A stretch of DNA of 38,543 nt, taken from assembly GCA_020725145.1 (NCBI GenBank), contig DYFO01000019.1, forward strand, positions 1 to 38,543, written 5' to 3'. This document shows positions 20,848 through 28,962 of this stretch, in pieces. The position numbers and the translations under genes are program-made. The notes under the pieces are model-generated. The model ran no database searches, was not told the origin of the DNA, and worked only from the letters and a program-made list of their open reading frames with translations. Every line of letters starts with the position of its first letter. Positions within the stretch are counted from its first letter, which is position 1. The stretch is from Symbiobacterium thermophilum. Its GTDB lineage: Bacteria > Bacillota > Sulfobacillia > UBA995.

Positions 20848-21875
20848 GGAGTCACCTCGATCTTCATGTCGTCGGGTACGACCTGGATCCATATCGGTCC
20901 GGGCTCGAGCACAAGCTCGCTCCCGTCGGCGAGGGTGAAGACCGTGCGGGCGGCACGGTCTTTCTTGCTCCAGCGGGCATCGGCCGCGATCCCCCGCGCG
21001 AAGACGGTGGCCTTGCCGCTGCCGACCAGCTGCAAGTCCAGGTACCCCTCGGGGCTGCCTTTGATGGGCGTGTGGCGGACGTACATCACGATCACGGTGC
21101 GCGCCCGGACCTGGCGGCGGGTGTCGGTGGCGCAGGTGTGCGGCGAGCCGTTCTGAAAGCGCAGGTAATACCCTGACTCCGCATCGTAGCGGTACTCGGC
21201 CACGCTGGGAAGCGAAGAAGGCCCGTAGGCGATCTTGAGGCCGGTGGCCGGCGAGCCCTGCCAGGAAGGCCCGGGCTCGAAGCGGAACAGGCTCGGAGGT
21301 GTCCGACCCGCCTCGTATTCGTAGCCCAGCTTGACGACCGCCCGGCGGAGTAGCTCGGTGCTGCTGCGAAGGTTGTGCGGTGCCTTGCGGCCGGCATGGC
21401 GCTCGTAGTAGGTCCGCGCCCTGGCTATCTCATCCAGGCTGGCCACCTTCATGCGCTCGATGTCGGTCAGCGTGGCGGGCGTCCCACCACAGTGGGCCAG
21501 CGCTGCGTCCAGCTCCAGCACCCAGTCCAGGTAGTAGGGGCGAGCGCTGCGGATCGGCAGGATGACCTGGGCTTCGCGGTGCAGGTAAAAGGCCACGAAG
21601 CGGGTGATGCCACCCTCGGCCAACACCTCATAGACCAAACAGGCCTGGGTCAGGCCCGCCTGCGGCCGCGCCTGCGAGTGGTTGTCCACCACCACCGCCA
21701 GGACCCGCCGGGCCACCTCCTCCTCGGCGGCCGGCTCTCCGTCCAGCGGGCACACGGCCGCGGGCGGCGGTTCGGGAGCCGCCGGCCAGCTCTCCACCGG
21801 GTCGATGGGGAGGCGGCAGCCCGCCGGCCCGGCGAACACGAGCACCGCCAGCAAGAGGAGCTTGCCGTACCTCAT
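20844..21875 (-). CDS. DUF3048 (YerB-like) putative lipoprotein
   Basis: This 343-aa secreted protein of the DUF3048 family has Bacillus YerB as a member; its biochemical role is unknown. The N-terminus is a short signal peptide (KLLLLAVLVFAG) ending in AGC, an imperfect lipobox. The body has family features near VVVDNHSQARPQAGLTQACLVYEVLAEGGITRFVAFYL, PIRSARPYYLDW and, near the end, SELVLEPGPIWIQVVP. It overlaps cdd by 4 nt and follows DUF502 by 31 nt. It is not normally part of the dgkA-cdd-era segment in Bacillus, so it appears to be an insertion in this lineage. Confidence 0.85.
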   Translation of the reverse strand: MRYGKLLLLAVLVFAGPAGCRLPIDPVESWPAAPEPPPAAVCPLDGEPAAEEEVARRVLAVVVDNHSQARPQAGLTQACLVYEVLAEGGITRFVAFYLHREAQVILPIRSARPYYLDWVLELDAALAHCGGTPATLTDIERMKVASLDEIARARTYYERHAGRKAPHNLRSSTELLRRAVVKLGYEYEAGRTPPSLFRFEPGPSWQGSPATGLKIAYGPSSLPSVAEYRYDAESGYYLRFQNGSPHTCATDTRRQVRARTVIVMYVRHTPIKGSPEGYLDLQLVGSGKATVFARGIAADARWSKKDRAARTVFTLADGSELVLEPGPIWIQVVPDDMKIEVTP

Positions 21876-21906
21876 CCTGTGTCCCCCGCAAGCACGCGAC
21901 TGCTCC

Positions 21907-22542
21907 CTAACCGCTCACTTCTGACGCCGGCGGCCGCCGCCCGGTTCCGGCAGGCGGATCGGCGCCCAGCACCATGCCGCCGGAGATCACGAGCTTGAGG
22001 CCTTCTTCCACCGGCATGTCCAGGTGGGCAACTTCCTCCCTCGGCACCAGCAGCAGGAACCCGGAAGTGGGATTGGGCGTGGTGGGCAAAAACACGCTGA
22101 CGAGATCATCTCTGCCCAACCGCGCGGCGATCTCTCCCCCGACGCGCCCGGTCACGAAGGCCAGCGACCACATCCCTCGCCGAGGGTATTCGATGAGGGC
22201 CACGCGCTTGAACGCGGCCTGATCTTGCCGGGCGAAGGCATCCACTATCTGCTTGACCGTCTGGTAGACCCCGCGCACCAGGGGCGTGCGGGCGATCAAC
22301 GCCTCGCCCAGCGCGATCATCCGGCGCCCTACGTAGTTGGTGGCGACGAACCCCACCAGCAGGATGACCAGCAGCGTCACCGCCAGCCCCAGTCCCGGCA
22401 CCGGCCGCCCGAAGGCCAGCACGATCCATCTACCCGTCAGCCCGTCCAGCAGGCGGAACAGCCAGGAAATCACCGTCCAGGTCGCCAGCACGGGGAGCAG
22501 TACCAGCAGTCCTGCCAGAAAGAAGTTGCGCAGATGCTTCAT
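21907..22542 (-). CDS. DUF502 family membrane protein
   Basis: This 211-aa protein has two N-terminal transmembrane helices (about residues 6-30 and 50-70), followed by a cytoplasmic or periplasmic domain with the DUF502 pattern TPLVRGVYQTVKQIVDAF, VFLPTTPNPTSGFLLLVPREEV and a late VISGGMV. The function of the family is not established. The ATG shares its A with the dgkA stop (TGATG), so it is translationally coupled to dgkA, with GAGGTGAG upstream. The extreme C-terminus is a short polar tail. Confidence 0.88.
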   Translation of the reverse strand: MKHLRNFFLAGLLVLLPVLATWTVISWLFRLLDGLTGRWIVLAFGRPVPGLGLAVTLLVILLVGFVATNYVGRRMIALGEALIARTPLVRGVYQTVKQIVDAFARQDQAAFKRVALIEYPRRGMWSLAFVTGRVGGEIAARLGRDDLVSVFLPTTPNPTSGFLLLVPREEVAHLDMPVEEGLKLVISGGMVLGADPPAGTGRRPPASEVSG

Positions 22543-23036
22543 CAGGGCTCACCTCGCCTGAGCGGCCGGCATCTCGCCTCGACGGCCATGGCGACCAGCG
22601 CGAGCAGCACCGCCAGGTAGAGCACGGACGCCGCGGGATACTGACCGATCGCGGGCAGACGCCCGAGCATGACCTCCCGTCGCGGCCCGAACAGGATAAG
22701 TCCGCCGGTCAGTGCCGCCAGTGCCGCCACCAGCACCGCGGCCGCCGCGACCTGCTTGGCCTCGCCTACCAGGAACGAAGGTTCTCCCCCGGCTTCCACA
22801 TCGCCCAGACGTTCCATGGCCGTGTTCACCAGCTCGGCGAAGACCACCACGCCGATCAACGTCACCAGACACGTCCACCGCAAGGCGTCGAAGTCGGCAA
22901 GCCAGCCAAGACCCAGAGCTAGCCAGGCGGCCGCCACGTGAAACCGCAGGTTCGGCTCTTTGAGGTAGGCGGCGACCAGGCCTCGCCAGGCCCCGGCCAG
23001 GCTCCGCAAGAGGTTCCGGCGGTCAGTCGGCGTCAT
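22542..23036 (-). CDS. dgkA: Diacylglycerol kinase family membrane protein
   Basis: This is a small integral membrane lipid kinase of the DgkA/undecaprenol kinase type, phosphorylating a lipid alcohol at the membrane. The N-terminal amphipathic part has EPNLRFHVAAAW. The core motif FAELVNTAMERLGD retains the Glu, Asn, Glu and Asp residues of the active site. The following K-D pair usually reads AKD, but here it is AKQ, so a conserved acidic residue is missing. At 164 aa it is longer than Bacillus DgkA, with an extra C-terminal helix (about residues 135-155). The track start is too early. ATG 23036 (or 23039) fits homology and overlaps the ybeY 3' end. The ribosome site is weak. Confidence 0.87.
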   Translation of the reverse strand: MTPTDRRNLLRSLAGAWRGLVAAYLKEPNLRFHVAAAWLALGLGWLADFDALRWTCLVTLIGVVVFAELVNTAMERLGDVEAGGEPSFLVGEAKQVAAAAVLVAALAALTGGLILFGPRREVMLGRLPAIGQYPAASVLYLAVLLALVAMAVEARCRPLRRGEP

Positions 23037-23481
23037 CATGAGTCCCGGACAGGCGGCGCATGGCCTTGCGTTCACACTCCCGCATGCGCTCGGCGTCGGT
23101 GGCATCGGCGTGGTCGTGCCCCAGCAGGTGCAGGATGCCGTGGATCACCAGCAGCTCCAGCTCCGCGCCGAGGTCGGCGTTCTGGGCCTGAGCCCTTTCG
23201 AGCGAGATCACCACGTCCCCCAGATGGGCAAGGCCATCGCCCCCCGGCGTGGCGGCGTCCTGGGGGAAGGCCAGCACGTCGGTGGGACCGTCCTCACCCC
23301 GGTAGCGCCGATTGAGCTCGGCGATGCCCGCGTCGTCCACCAGGCACACGCTCACCTCCGCCGGTCCCTGCCACCCTCCGGCGGCGAGGGCCTCCCGGGC
23401 CGCTTCTTTCACCCGCCGCCTCAGGTCCGGGCCAAAGGCCACCTTTCGCTGCCGGTTGAGGATGTCGACGATCGCCTTCAC
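23023..23481 (-). CDS. ybeY: Endoribonuclease YbeY (rRNA maturation factor)
   Basis: YbeY is a metal-dependent RNase needed for 16S rRNA 3' end processing and ribosome quality control. The 152-aa protein has the family core LNRRYRGEDGPTDVLAFP and the zinc triad in HGILHLLGHDHADATDAERM (HGxLHLxGYDH type). GTG 23481 has GGAGGTGGGCG immediately upstream, an excellent site. It overlaps the pgpH stop by 4 nt. Confidence 0.96.
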   Translation of the reverse strand: MKAIVDILNRQRKVAFGPDLRRRVKEAAREALAAGGWQGPAEVSVCLVDDAGIAELNRRYRGEDGPTDVLAFPQDAATPGGDGLAHLGDVVISLERAQAQNADLGAELELLVIHGILHLLGHDHADATDAERMRECERKAMRRLSGTHDDAD

Positions 23482-25607
23482 CGCCCACCTCCCCCGTGGG
23501 CGTCCGTCTCCTCGGCAGGTTTGGTCTTCCTGAGGTCGCCCAGGCCATCGGGGTACTGGATCCGCGTATGGAAGATGCCCGTCAGCAGCCTGGTGAACTC
23601 GCCGGCGATGGTGTCCAGATCCCGCATGGTCAAGTCCGACCGGTCAAGCTGCCCGTCGTCGAGTCGCTCGCGGATGATCTTGCGCACCATGGCCTCGATC
23701 CTTCCCGGGTTGGGTCGGTGCAGTGAACGCACGGCAGCCTCGCAGGCGTCGGCCAACATCACGATGGCGGTCTCCTTGCTCTGGGGGATCGGTCCATCGT
23801 AGCGGAAATCCTCTTCCACCACCTGCTCGGAGCGCCCGTTCTCGGTAGCGCGGTTGAAGAAGTAGGTCACCAGAGTGGTGCCGTGATGCTGGCGGATGAA
23901 GTCCACGAGCGTGCCGGGAAGCTCGTGTTCCTCGGCCAGCTCGACCCCGTCCCTCACGTGTGAGGTGATGATGAGAGCGGACAGGTGCGGAGAGAGCTTG
24001 TCGTGGGGGTTTTCGTCCCCGAACAGCTGGTTGTCGGCGAAGAAGTAGGGGCGCTTTATCTTGCCCACGTCGTGGTAGTAGGCCCCCACCCTGGCCAGCA
24101 GGGCGTCGCCTCCCACCCGCTCGGTGGCCGACTCCGCCAGGTTGGCGACCATGAGGCTGTGGTGGTGCGTACCGGGAGCCTCCATCAGCAGCCGGCGCAG
24201 AAGCGGCTGGTTGGGGTTGCTCAGCTCCAGGAGCTTGAGCGGGGTTACGATGCCGAAGAGGTTCTCGAGGAAAGGCAGCGAGCCGATGGTCAGGATCGCC
24301 GACAAAAGGCCGTTGCCCAATCCCCAGAGATGGTCGAGCCAGGTGGCCAGTTCGGTGAAGGAACGGCCGCCCGCCAGCGCCAGGGCGAAGATGGTTGCGC
24401 CGTTGGCGGCGCTTATGAGCACCCCCGACCGCATCAGGTCGGAACGATGGGCCACGCTGGCCACGCTGTACACACCGGTCAGCCCTCCGGCCAAGGCCAC
24501 CACCAGGTGTCCGAGGTCGGGGCCGGTCGCCAGGCCGGCCAGCACCGCCAGGAAGGCCGCGAGCACCACGCCGAGCTGCGCACCCAGCAGGATGGTGGCC
24601 AGCATCGAACCCAACGCTACCGGCACCAGGTAGCCGGATAACGACTCGGTCATCCAACACAGGGCCACCGTTCCGCTCAGGATGATGGCCAAAAGCAGCA
24701 CCATGCGGTTGCTCGCGAACACCGCGGGCTGGAAGAGCTTCAGGTAGAAGGCAAGGCCTGCCAACAGAATGGCCGCCAGCAACGCCACGCCCACGCGGAT
24801 GAGGTAGTCGGGGGTGGTGCGCAAAAGCCCCAGATCCTCGAGGATCGCCACCTGGTGCTCGGTGATGACGTCACGCTCCCTGACCACCACCTGGCCCTGG
24901 ATGATGCGCACCGGTTCTACCTGGTCGGCCGCCTCCTGGCGCTTGCGCCTGGTCTCCACCTCGTCGAAGAAGAGGTTGGGCTCGATCAGCTGGCGTGCCA
25001 GTTCCGCGCCGAACAGCCGCAGATTCCTGTCCAGGTCCAGTGCCCCGAGCTCGGTGGCAGCCTGCCTGCGAACGGTATCGACGTGCTCGGGCTTGATGCC
25101 CATGCGCAGCTGGCCGTCAACCACGTCGCGGATCCCCGCCTCAAGGGCCGCCAACTCCTCCTCTTGCGCACCGATCACCGCCAGCAGCACCGAGTCGGGC
25201 AGTTCCTCACCGACCAGCTCGCGCAGCGGCCGGATCTTCTCGGACTTCGGGTCGTCGGCGGACGCCAGGCCGCGGACGGTCTCGAAGATGGCGGCAAGCG
25301 AGCTCTTGGAACGCTGCCACACGGCGGGGTCGATGCGGTAGAAGTCGGGAACCGCCGCCCGCGCCGCTTCGCGGAGCTCTTCGGTCCGCAGGCGGTCGAC
25401 AATGGTGCGGGGAGCCCAGATGTCCTTGGGCGCCACCTGCCCCGCCTGCAGCTGCAGGCGGGCGGGCACCAGCGCCGGCATCAGGAACGCGGTGACCAGC
25501 GCGAAGACCAAAGCCGCCCACAGCAGCCGGAGCCAGCCCGCGCCGGCGGCGTCCCTGCCCCTGAAGAGCCGGCGAACCCCTTCGTCAGTGAGCCAGCGCG
25601 CGGTCAC
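23478..25607 (-). CDS. pgpH: 7TM-HD phosphodiesterase, PgpH family (c-di-AMP hydrolase)
   Basis: This is a membrane-bound HD-domain phosphodiesterase that in Bacillota degrades cyclic di-AMP to pApA. The 709-aa protein has an N-terminal membrane helix (about residues 25-45) and a large extracytoplasmic 7TMR-HDED domain. A bundle of about seven transmembrane helices follows (about 275-475), then a cytoplasmic HD domain with PGTHHHSLMVANLAE, YYHDVGKIKRP and HHGTTLVTYF. The GTG start has GGGAGGTGAG upstream and overlaps phoH by 4 nt; ybeY overlaps its end. The order phoH-pgpH-ybeY matches Bacillus. c-di-AMP specificity is inferred from the family. Confidence 0.93.
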   Translation of the reverse strand: MTARWLTDEGVRRLFRGRDAAGAGWLRLLWAALVFALVTAFLMPALVPARLQLQAGQVAPKDIWAPRTIVDRLRTEELREAARAAVPDFYRIDPAVWQRSKSSLAAIFETVRGLASADDPKSEKIRPLRELVGEELPDSVLLAVIGAQEEELAALEAGIRDVVDGQLRMGIKPEHVDTVRRQAATELGALDLDRNLRLFGAELARQLIEPNLFFDEVETRRKRQEAADQVEPVRIIQGQVVVRERDVITEHQVAILEDLGLLRTTPDYLIRVGVALLAAILLAGLAFYLKLFQPAVFASNRMVLLLAIILSGTVALCWMTESLSGYLVPVALGSMLATILLGAQLGVVLAAFLAVLAGLATGPDLGHLVVALAGGLTGVYSVASVAHRSDLMRSGVLISAANGATIFALALAGGRSFTELATWLDHLWGLGNGLLSAILTIGSLPFLENLFGIVTPLKLLELSNPNQPLLRRLLMEAPGTHHHSLMVANLAESATERVGGDALLARVGAYYHDVGKIKRPYFFADNQLFGDENPHDKLSPHLSALIITSHVRDGVELAEEHELPGTLVDFIRQHHGTTLVTYFFNRATENGRSEQVVEEDFRYDGPIPQSKETAIVMLADACEAAVRSLHRPNPGRIEAMVRKIIRERLDDGQLDRSDLTMRDLDTIAGEFTRLLTGIFHTRIQYPDGLGDLRKTKPAEETDAHGGGGR

Positions 25608-26641
25608 CGCGGCTCACCTCCCGGCGGCGCGGTCACTGCGTTCTCGGTGCGCGGACGCGAGCGCTCGTATTCCTCATAAGCTCTGATGATCTTCTGCACC
25701 AGCTCGTGGCGGACCACATCCTTCTCCGTCAGGTAGACGAAAGCGATGCCCTCGACATCGCGCAGCACCGTGCGCACTTCCTCCAGGCCGGAGAAACGGC
25801 CGCGGGGAAGGTCGACCTGCGTGATGTCCCCCGTCACCACCGCCCGCGACCCCAGTCCCAGCCGCGTGAGGAACATCTTCATCTGCTCCGGCGTGGTGTT
25901 CTGCGCCTCGTCCAGCAGGACGAAGGAGTCGTCCAGCGTTCTGCCGCGCATGTACGCCAAGGGAGCAACCTCGATGCTTCCGCGTTCCATGTACTTTTGA
26001 AAGCTCTCCAGCCCCAGTATATCGTACAGCGCATCGTAGATGGGACGCAGGTACGGATGGATCTTCTCCTCGAGCGCTCCCGGCAAAAACCCCAGCCTCT
26101 CTCCGGCTTCCACCGCCGGCCGTGTCAGCACTATGCGGTTGACCTCTCTCCGCTTCAGCGCGGCCACCGCCAGGGCCACCGCCAGATAGGTCTTGCCCGT
26201 ACCGGCGGGGCCGATGCCGAACACCAGGCCCGAGCCGCGGATCGCCTCCACATAGGCCTTCTGGCCCAGCGTCTTGGCACGGATGGGTTTGCCGCGGTGG
26301 GTGACGACGATGATCTCCGAGAACACGCCCTCAAGGTCGACGTCGTCCCCTTCCTGTATCAGGCGGATGGCGTACCTCAGTTCCTGACCGGAGATGGGCA
26401 TCCCCGTCCGCGAAACCTCGAGCAGACGGCGGAACAGGCCTGCCACCTGGCCGACCTGCTGGCCCGGCCCGGTGATGACCAGTTCCTCTCCGCGGGCGAT
26501 CACCTTCACGCCGAAGCTCTCCTCAATGGTCCGCAGGTGCTGGTCGTACCGACCGAAGAGGTTCAGCGCTTCCTCATTGCCGGCGATGAGCACCCGCGCC
26601 TCAGCTTGTCCGTCTCGTGTCGACGCCGCCAGCCCTCTCAT
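25604..26641 (-). CDS. phoH: PhoH family ATPase
   Basis: This is a P-loop ATPase of the PhoH/YbeZ type, often acting with YbeY in RNA processing. The 345-aa protein has Walker A GIGPAGTGKTYLAVALAV and Walker B FVLLDEAQNTTPEQMK, plus LTRPAVEAGERLGFLPG and VVTGDITQVDLP. The N-terminal approx. 100 residues resemble the usual KH-like region. The ATG has GGGAGGGGG directly upstream, and yqfD ends 18 nt before it. The C-terminal tail (RSRPRTENAVTAPPGG) is likely disordered. Confidence 0.96.
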   Translation of the reverse strand: MRGLAASTRDGQAEARVLIAGNEEALNLFGRYDQHLRTIEESFGVKVIARGEELVITGPGQQVGQVAGLFRRLLEVSRTGMPISGQELRYAIRLIQEGDDVDLEGVFSEIIVVTHRGKPIRAKTLGQKAYVEAIRGSGLVFGIGPAGTGKTYLAVALAVAALKRREVNRIVLTRPAVEAGERLGFLPGALEEKIHPYLRPIYDALYDILGLESFQKYMERGSIEVAPLAYMRGRTLDDSFVLLDEAQNTTPEQMKMFLTRLGLGSRAVVTGDITQVDLPRGRFSGLEEVRTVLRDVEGIAFVYLTEKDVVRHELVQKIIRAYEEYERSRPRTENAVTAPPGGEPR

Positions 26642-26659
26642 CCCCCTCCCGGAGGCTGC

Positions 26660-27835
26660 TCAGGGGCTTTCAACCGCTTGCCGCGGCAGGCCGATGTCCT
26701 CCAGGACCTCGACCGCCACCGACACCCGGACCTCGCCCGCAAGGTCGGTGCGTTCGACGCGGGAACTCAGGATCCTGGCCTGTGCGGGCACCAGGGTGAC
26801 GGCTTGCTCGCGGGCCAGACCTTCGGCAAGGTGGGCGGCTTCGTCCGGGCTAAGGTGGCGATGTTTGCGCTCCAGTTCAAAGAACGCGTCGGTCAGGAAT
26901 TCGACGGGCAGGTTGACGTTCCTCCAGCCGACCCGGAGCACGTGCCGGCAGCTCTCGTATAACTCGAAGGGAACCCTGCGGCCGCTCAGCACGATCACCC
27001 GGCCGGCGATGCGTACCGACCTTCGCAGGTGAACCCGCCCGGTCATCCGGTCCTGCCGCCCGACCAGTGGCACCGCTGCTTCCCCAGTATACCACACGCG
27101 GGCACGGACGAGCCCCGCGGCGTGAGGCGGGCGCCCCGGCAGCGGCGGGGGTGGACGGATGAGCACCTGGCCCTCCGACACCACCTGGCCGGGGTGGACG
27201 AGGGCCTGACCCCGGAAGACGAGCACGGTGTGCACGATACCGTCGCAGGCCGCCACCAGCTCCAGCGGGTACGCGGGAGGCGGCGGTGGCGGTGGAGGGT
27301 CCTTCTCCACCACCTCGACGGTGGCGACCACGCCTTTCAGTTCCACTCCGACCCACGACAGCTCGTCAAGCGCCAACAGCATGCGCCGTTCGACGGCGTT
27401 GAGGTCAAGACCCCAGCGGAGGCGTCCGGGTCGGAGGCCGGCGGCACGCGCCGCCGACAGGATCGCCTCCTGCGGCAGCCGCACGGCCCCGCGTACCTCC
27501 ACCAGCCAGACGACCGCCGTGAGCCCTTGCAAGGCCAGTGCGGCCAGCAGACAGCCCACCACCGTTCCCAGCCGGGCCCTGAGTCCCTGGATGAAAAACG
27601 GCAGGCCGCGCCTATCCTCCAGCCGGACCCGCACGCCCGCGAGCCGGGCCAGCCGGCGGGCACGCCGAAGTTCGCCCGGCGGCAGTTTGAGCCGCAGCGC
27701 GTCACCGTCCCAGCGGAGCCGGGCCACCGGGACCCGGCTGTCGGTGCACAGCCTGACGAAGCGGCTTGCACCGGGGCCCTGTACCCGGAGTTCGATCTCG
27801 CCAACCAGGTAGGACCGCCAGGGAGCCGGCCGCAC
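26660..27835 (-). CDS. yqfD: Sporulation protein YqfD
   Basis: This 391-aa protein of the YqfD family is found in endospore formers and is linked to the mother-cell stage IV program. One transmembrane segment (about residues 90-112) follows an N-terminal cytoplasmic domain. The extracytoplasmic part starts with a FtsQ/POTRA-like segment (VRGAVRLPQEAILSAARAAGL) and ends with a beta-rich domain. It contains an unusual run of eight prolines after VVEKD. GTG 27835 directly follows the yqfC TAG, with AGAGGAGGA 11-12 nt upstream. Pairing with YqfC identifies it. Confidence 0.92.
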   Translation of the reverse strand: MRPAPWRSYLVGEIELRVQGPGASRFVRLCTDSRVPVARLRWDGDALRLKLPPGELRRARRLARLAGVRVRLEDRRGLPFFIQGLRARLGTVVGCLLAALALQGLTAVVWLVEVRGAVRLPQEAILSAARAAGLRPGRLRWGLDLNAVERRMLLALDELSWVGVELKGVVATVEVVEKDPPPPPPPPAYPLELVAACDGIVHTVLVFRGQALVHPGQVVSEGQVLIRPPPPLPGRPPHAAGLVRARVWYTGEAAVPLVGRQDRMTGRVHLRRSVRIAGRVIVLSGRRVPFELYESCRHVLRVGWRNVNLPVEFLTDAFFELERKHRHLSPDEAAHLAEGLAREQAVTLVPAQARILSSRVERTDLAGEVRVSVAVEVLEDIGLPRQAVESP

Positions 27836-28141
27836 CTAGCCGTGGTCCTCCTCTGCCGACCCGAATTCGAGCGAGGCGAAGCGGCCACTGGCGCGGATCT
27901 CGCCCTCGTGCACGCCGTCGATCACCAGGTCGCGACCCCGCAGGCGGATCGGGCCGCTACGGGTGATGATCAGCAGCTCGTGCGGGCTAAAACCGGCCAG
28001 TCCCTGGTGGTTCTCCAGGGTGAACTCGAGGTTGCCCACGATCGTCAGGCGCGGAAGGTCGAGTACCACGTCGGCAGGCAGGTCCAAGGAACGGAGCAAC
28101 CTGCCCCCCGGCCGCCAACCCGGAGCCGCCCTGCGCGCCAC
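27836..28141 (-). CDS. yqfC: Sporulation protein YqfC
   Basis: This 101-aa protein of the YqfC/YabP-like family is associated with sporulation and always lies next to yqfD. Recognisable features are LDLPADVVLDLPRLTIVGNLEFTLENHQGL and the closing beta segment GRDLVIDGV..GEI. The GTG start has GGGGGGCAGAGG upstream. The first about 15 residues are basic and the last about 10 acidic. No enzymatic motif is present. Confidence 0.92.
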   Translation of the reverse strand: MARRAAPGWRPGGRLLRSLDLPADVVLDLPRLTIVGNLEFTLENHQGLAGFSPHELLIITRSGPIRLRGRDLVIDGVHEGEIRASGRFASLEFGSAEEDHG

Positions 28142-28191
28142 CTGCCTCTGCCCCCCGTCCCCGCGGCTCAGTCTATGCGGGAGACACCCTC

Positions 28192-28647
28192 CTATGCCGG
28201 GTCGCCGGGCAGGAGTTCCCTGACGCGTCGGCTCACCTCGGCACCGTCCGCGCGCCCGCGCAGCCTGGGCATGAGCAGGGCCATGACCTTCCCCAGGTCG
28301 CGTTGTGAGCGCGCCTGCGCCTCGGCCACGGCCTCCGCCACCAGACGGTCGAGTTCGTCGGGCGTCAGCGGTGCCGGCAGGTAGGCGGCGATGATCGCAA
28401 CCTCGCGCTCGAGGTCGGCGGCAACCTCCTCCTTGCCCAAGCGTCGGTACTCGGCCGCAGCCTCGCGGCGCTTTCTGATCTCGCGGGCCAGCACGGCTGC
28501 CGTCTCGTCATCGTCGAGCTCGCCGCGCTTGTCGATGGCCGCGTTCTGAAGCGATGCCCGGGCCATACGCAGCACGGACAGACGGAAAGCGTCCTTACGC
28601 TTCAGCGCCTCACGCAGGTCGAGGTTCAAGCGCTCGGTCAGCTTCAT
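28192..28647 (-). CDS. yqeY: GatB/YqeY domain protein
   Basis: This 151-aa helical protein is related to the tail domain of the amidotransferase subunit GatB; its exact role is unknown. The N-terminal pattern LTERLNLDLREALKRKDAFRLSVLRM and the C-terminal LTPDELDRLVAEAVAE and DLGKVMALLMP segments are typical. The track ORF begins 96 codons too early; ATG 28647 is preceded by GGAGACCGGGGG. rpsU lies 50 nt upstream, as in many bacteria. Confidence 0.95.
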   Translation of the reverse strand: MKLTERLNLDLREALKRKDAFRLSVLRMARASLQNAAIDKRGELDDDETAAVLAREIRKRREAAAEYRRLGKEEVAADLEREVAIIAAYLPAPLTPDELDRLVAEAVAEAQARSQRDLGKVMALLMPRLRGRADGAEVSRRVRELLPGDPA

Positions 28648-28670
28648 CCCCCGGTCTCCTCCGAAACGTC

Positions 28671-28690
28671 GACCGGCCTTCCGGCCGGTC
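28671..28690 (-). other. Perfect hairpin between rpsU and yqeY
   Basis: GACCGGCC-GGAA-GGCCGGTC on the minus strand is a perfect 8-bp stem with a GGAA tetraloop, beginning 8 nt after the rpsU stop. It lacks a following T-tract (GACGTTTCGG), so it is more likely an RNA-stability or processing element, or a partial attenuator, than a full terminator. Confidence 0.55.
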
Positions 28691-28697
28691 GCGTGCT

Positions 28698-28892
28698 TCA
28701 CTGGTAGCTGCGGCGCTGGCGTTTCCGCCTGGCCGCCTCGGATTTCTTCTTCTTCCGCACGCTGGGCTTCTCGTAGTGCTCGCGGCGGCGCACCTCGGCA
28801 AGAACCCCGGCCTTCTGGCACTGACGCTTGAAGCGGCGAAGGGCGCTGTCCAGTGACTCGTTCTTGCCCACCCGGATCTCGGACACCGGCAT
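28698..28892 (-). CDS. rpsU: 30S ribosomal protein S21
   Basis: This 64-aa very basic protein matches S21 throughout: [27 protein letters not shown], then [22 protein letters not shown]. It joins the 30S platform near the anti-Shine-Dalgarno region. The ATG has GCGGGAGGAGG upstream. It is driven by a perfect-consensus promoter at 28934-28962. Confidence 0.98.
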   Translation of the reverse strand: MPVSEIRVGKNESLDSALRRFKRQCQKAGVLAEVRRREHYEKPSVRKKKKSEAARRKRQRRSYQ

Positions 28893-28933
28893 CCCTCCTC
28901 CCGCTCCCGCGTTGCACGAAAACAGGCGCAGCC

Positions 28934-28962
28934 ATTATATCCCCGTTGCCGCCTTATGTCAA
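28934..28962 (-). promoter_or_regulatory. Perfect-consensus sigma-A promoter for rpsU
   Basis: The minus strand has TTGACA (28957-28962), a 17-nt spacer and TATAAT (28934-28939), identical to consensus at all 12 positions with optimal spacing. The -35 box overlaps the HIT stop codon (TGA at 28961-28959). The predicted start is near 28927, giving a leader of about 35 nt. It makes an internal promoter for rpsU and the downstream genes. Confidence 0.9.

Noticed and set aside
25706-26962. 418-codon plus-strand frame opposite phoH
   Set aside because: It is a shadow of PhoH and the YqfD end; no ribosome site or homology.
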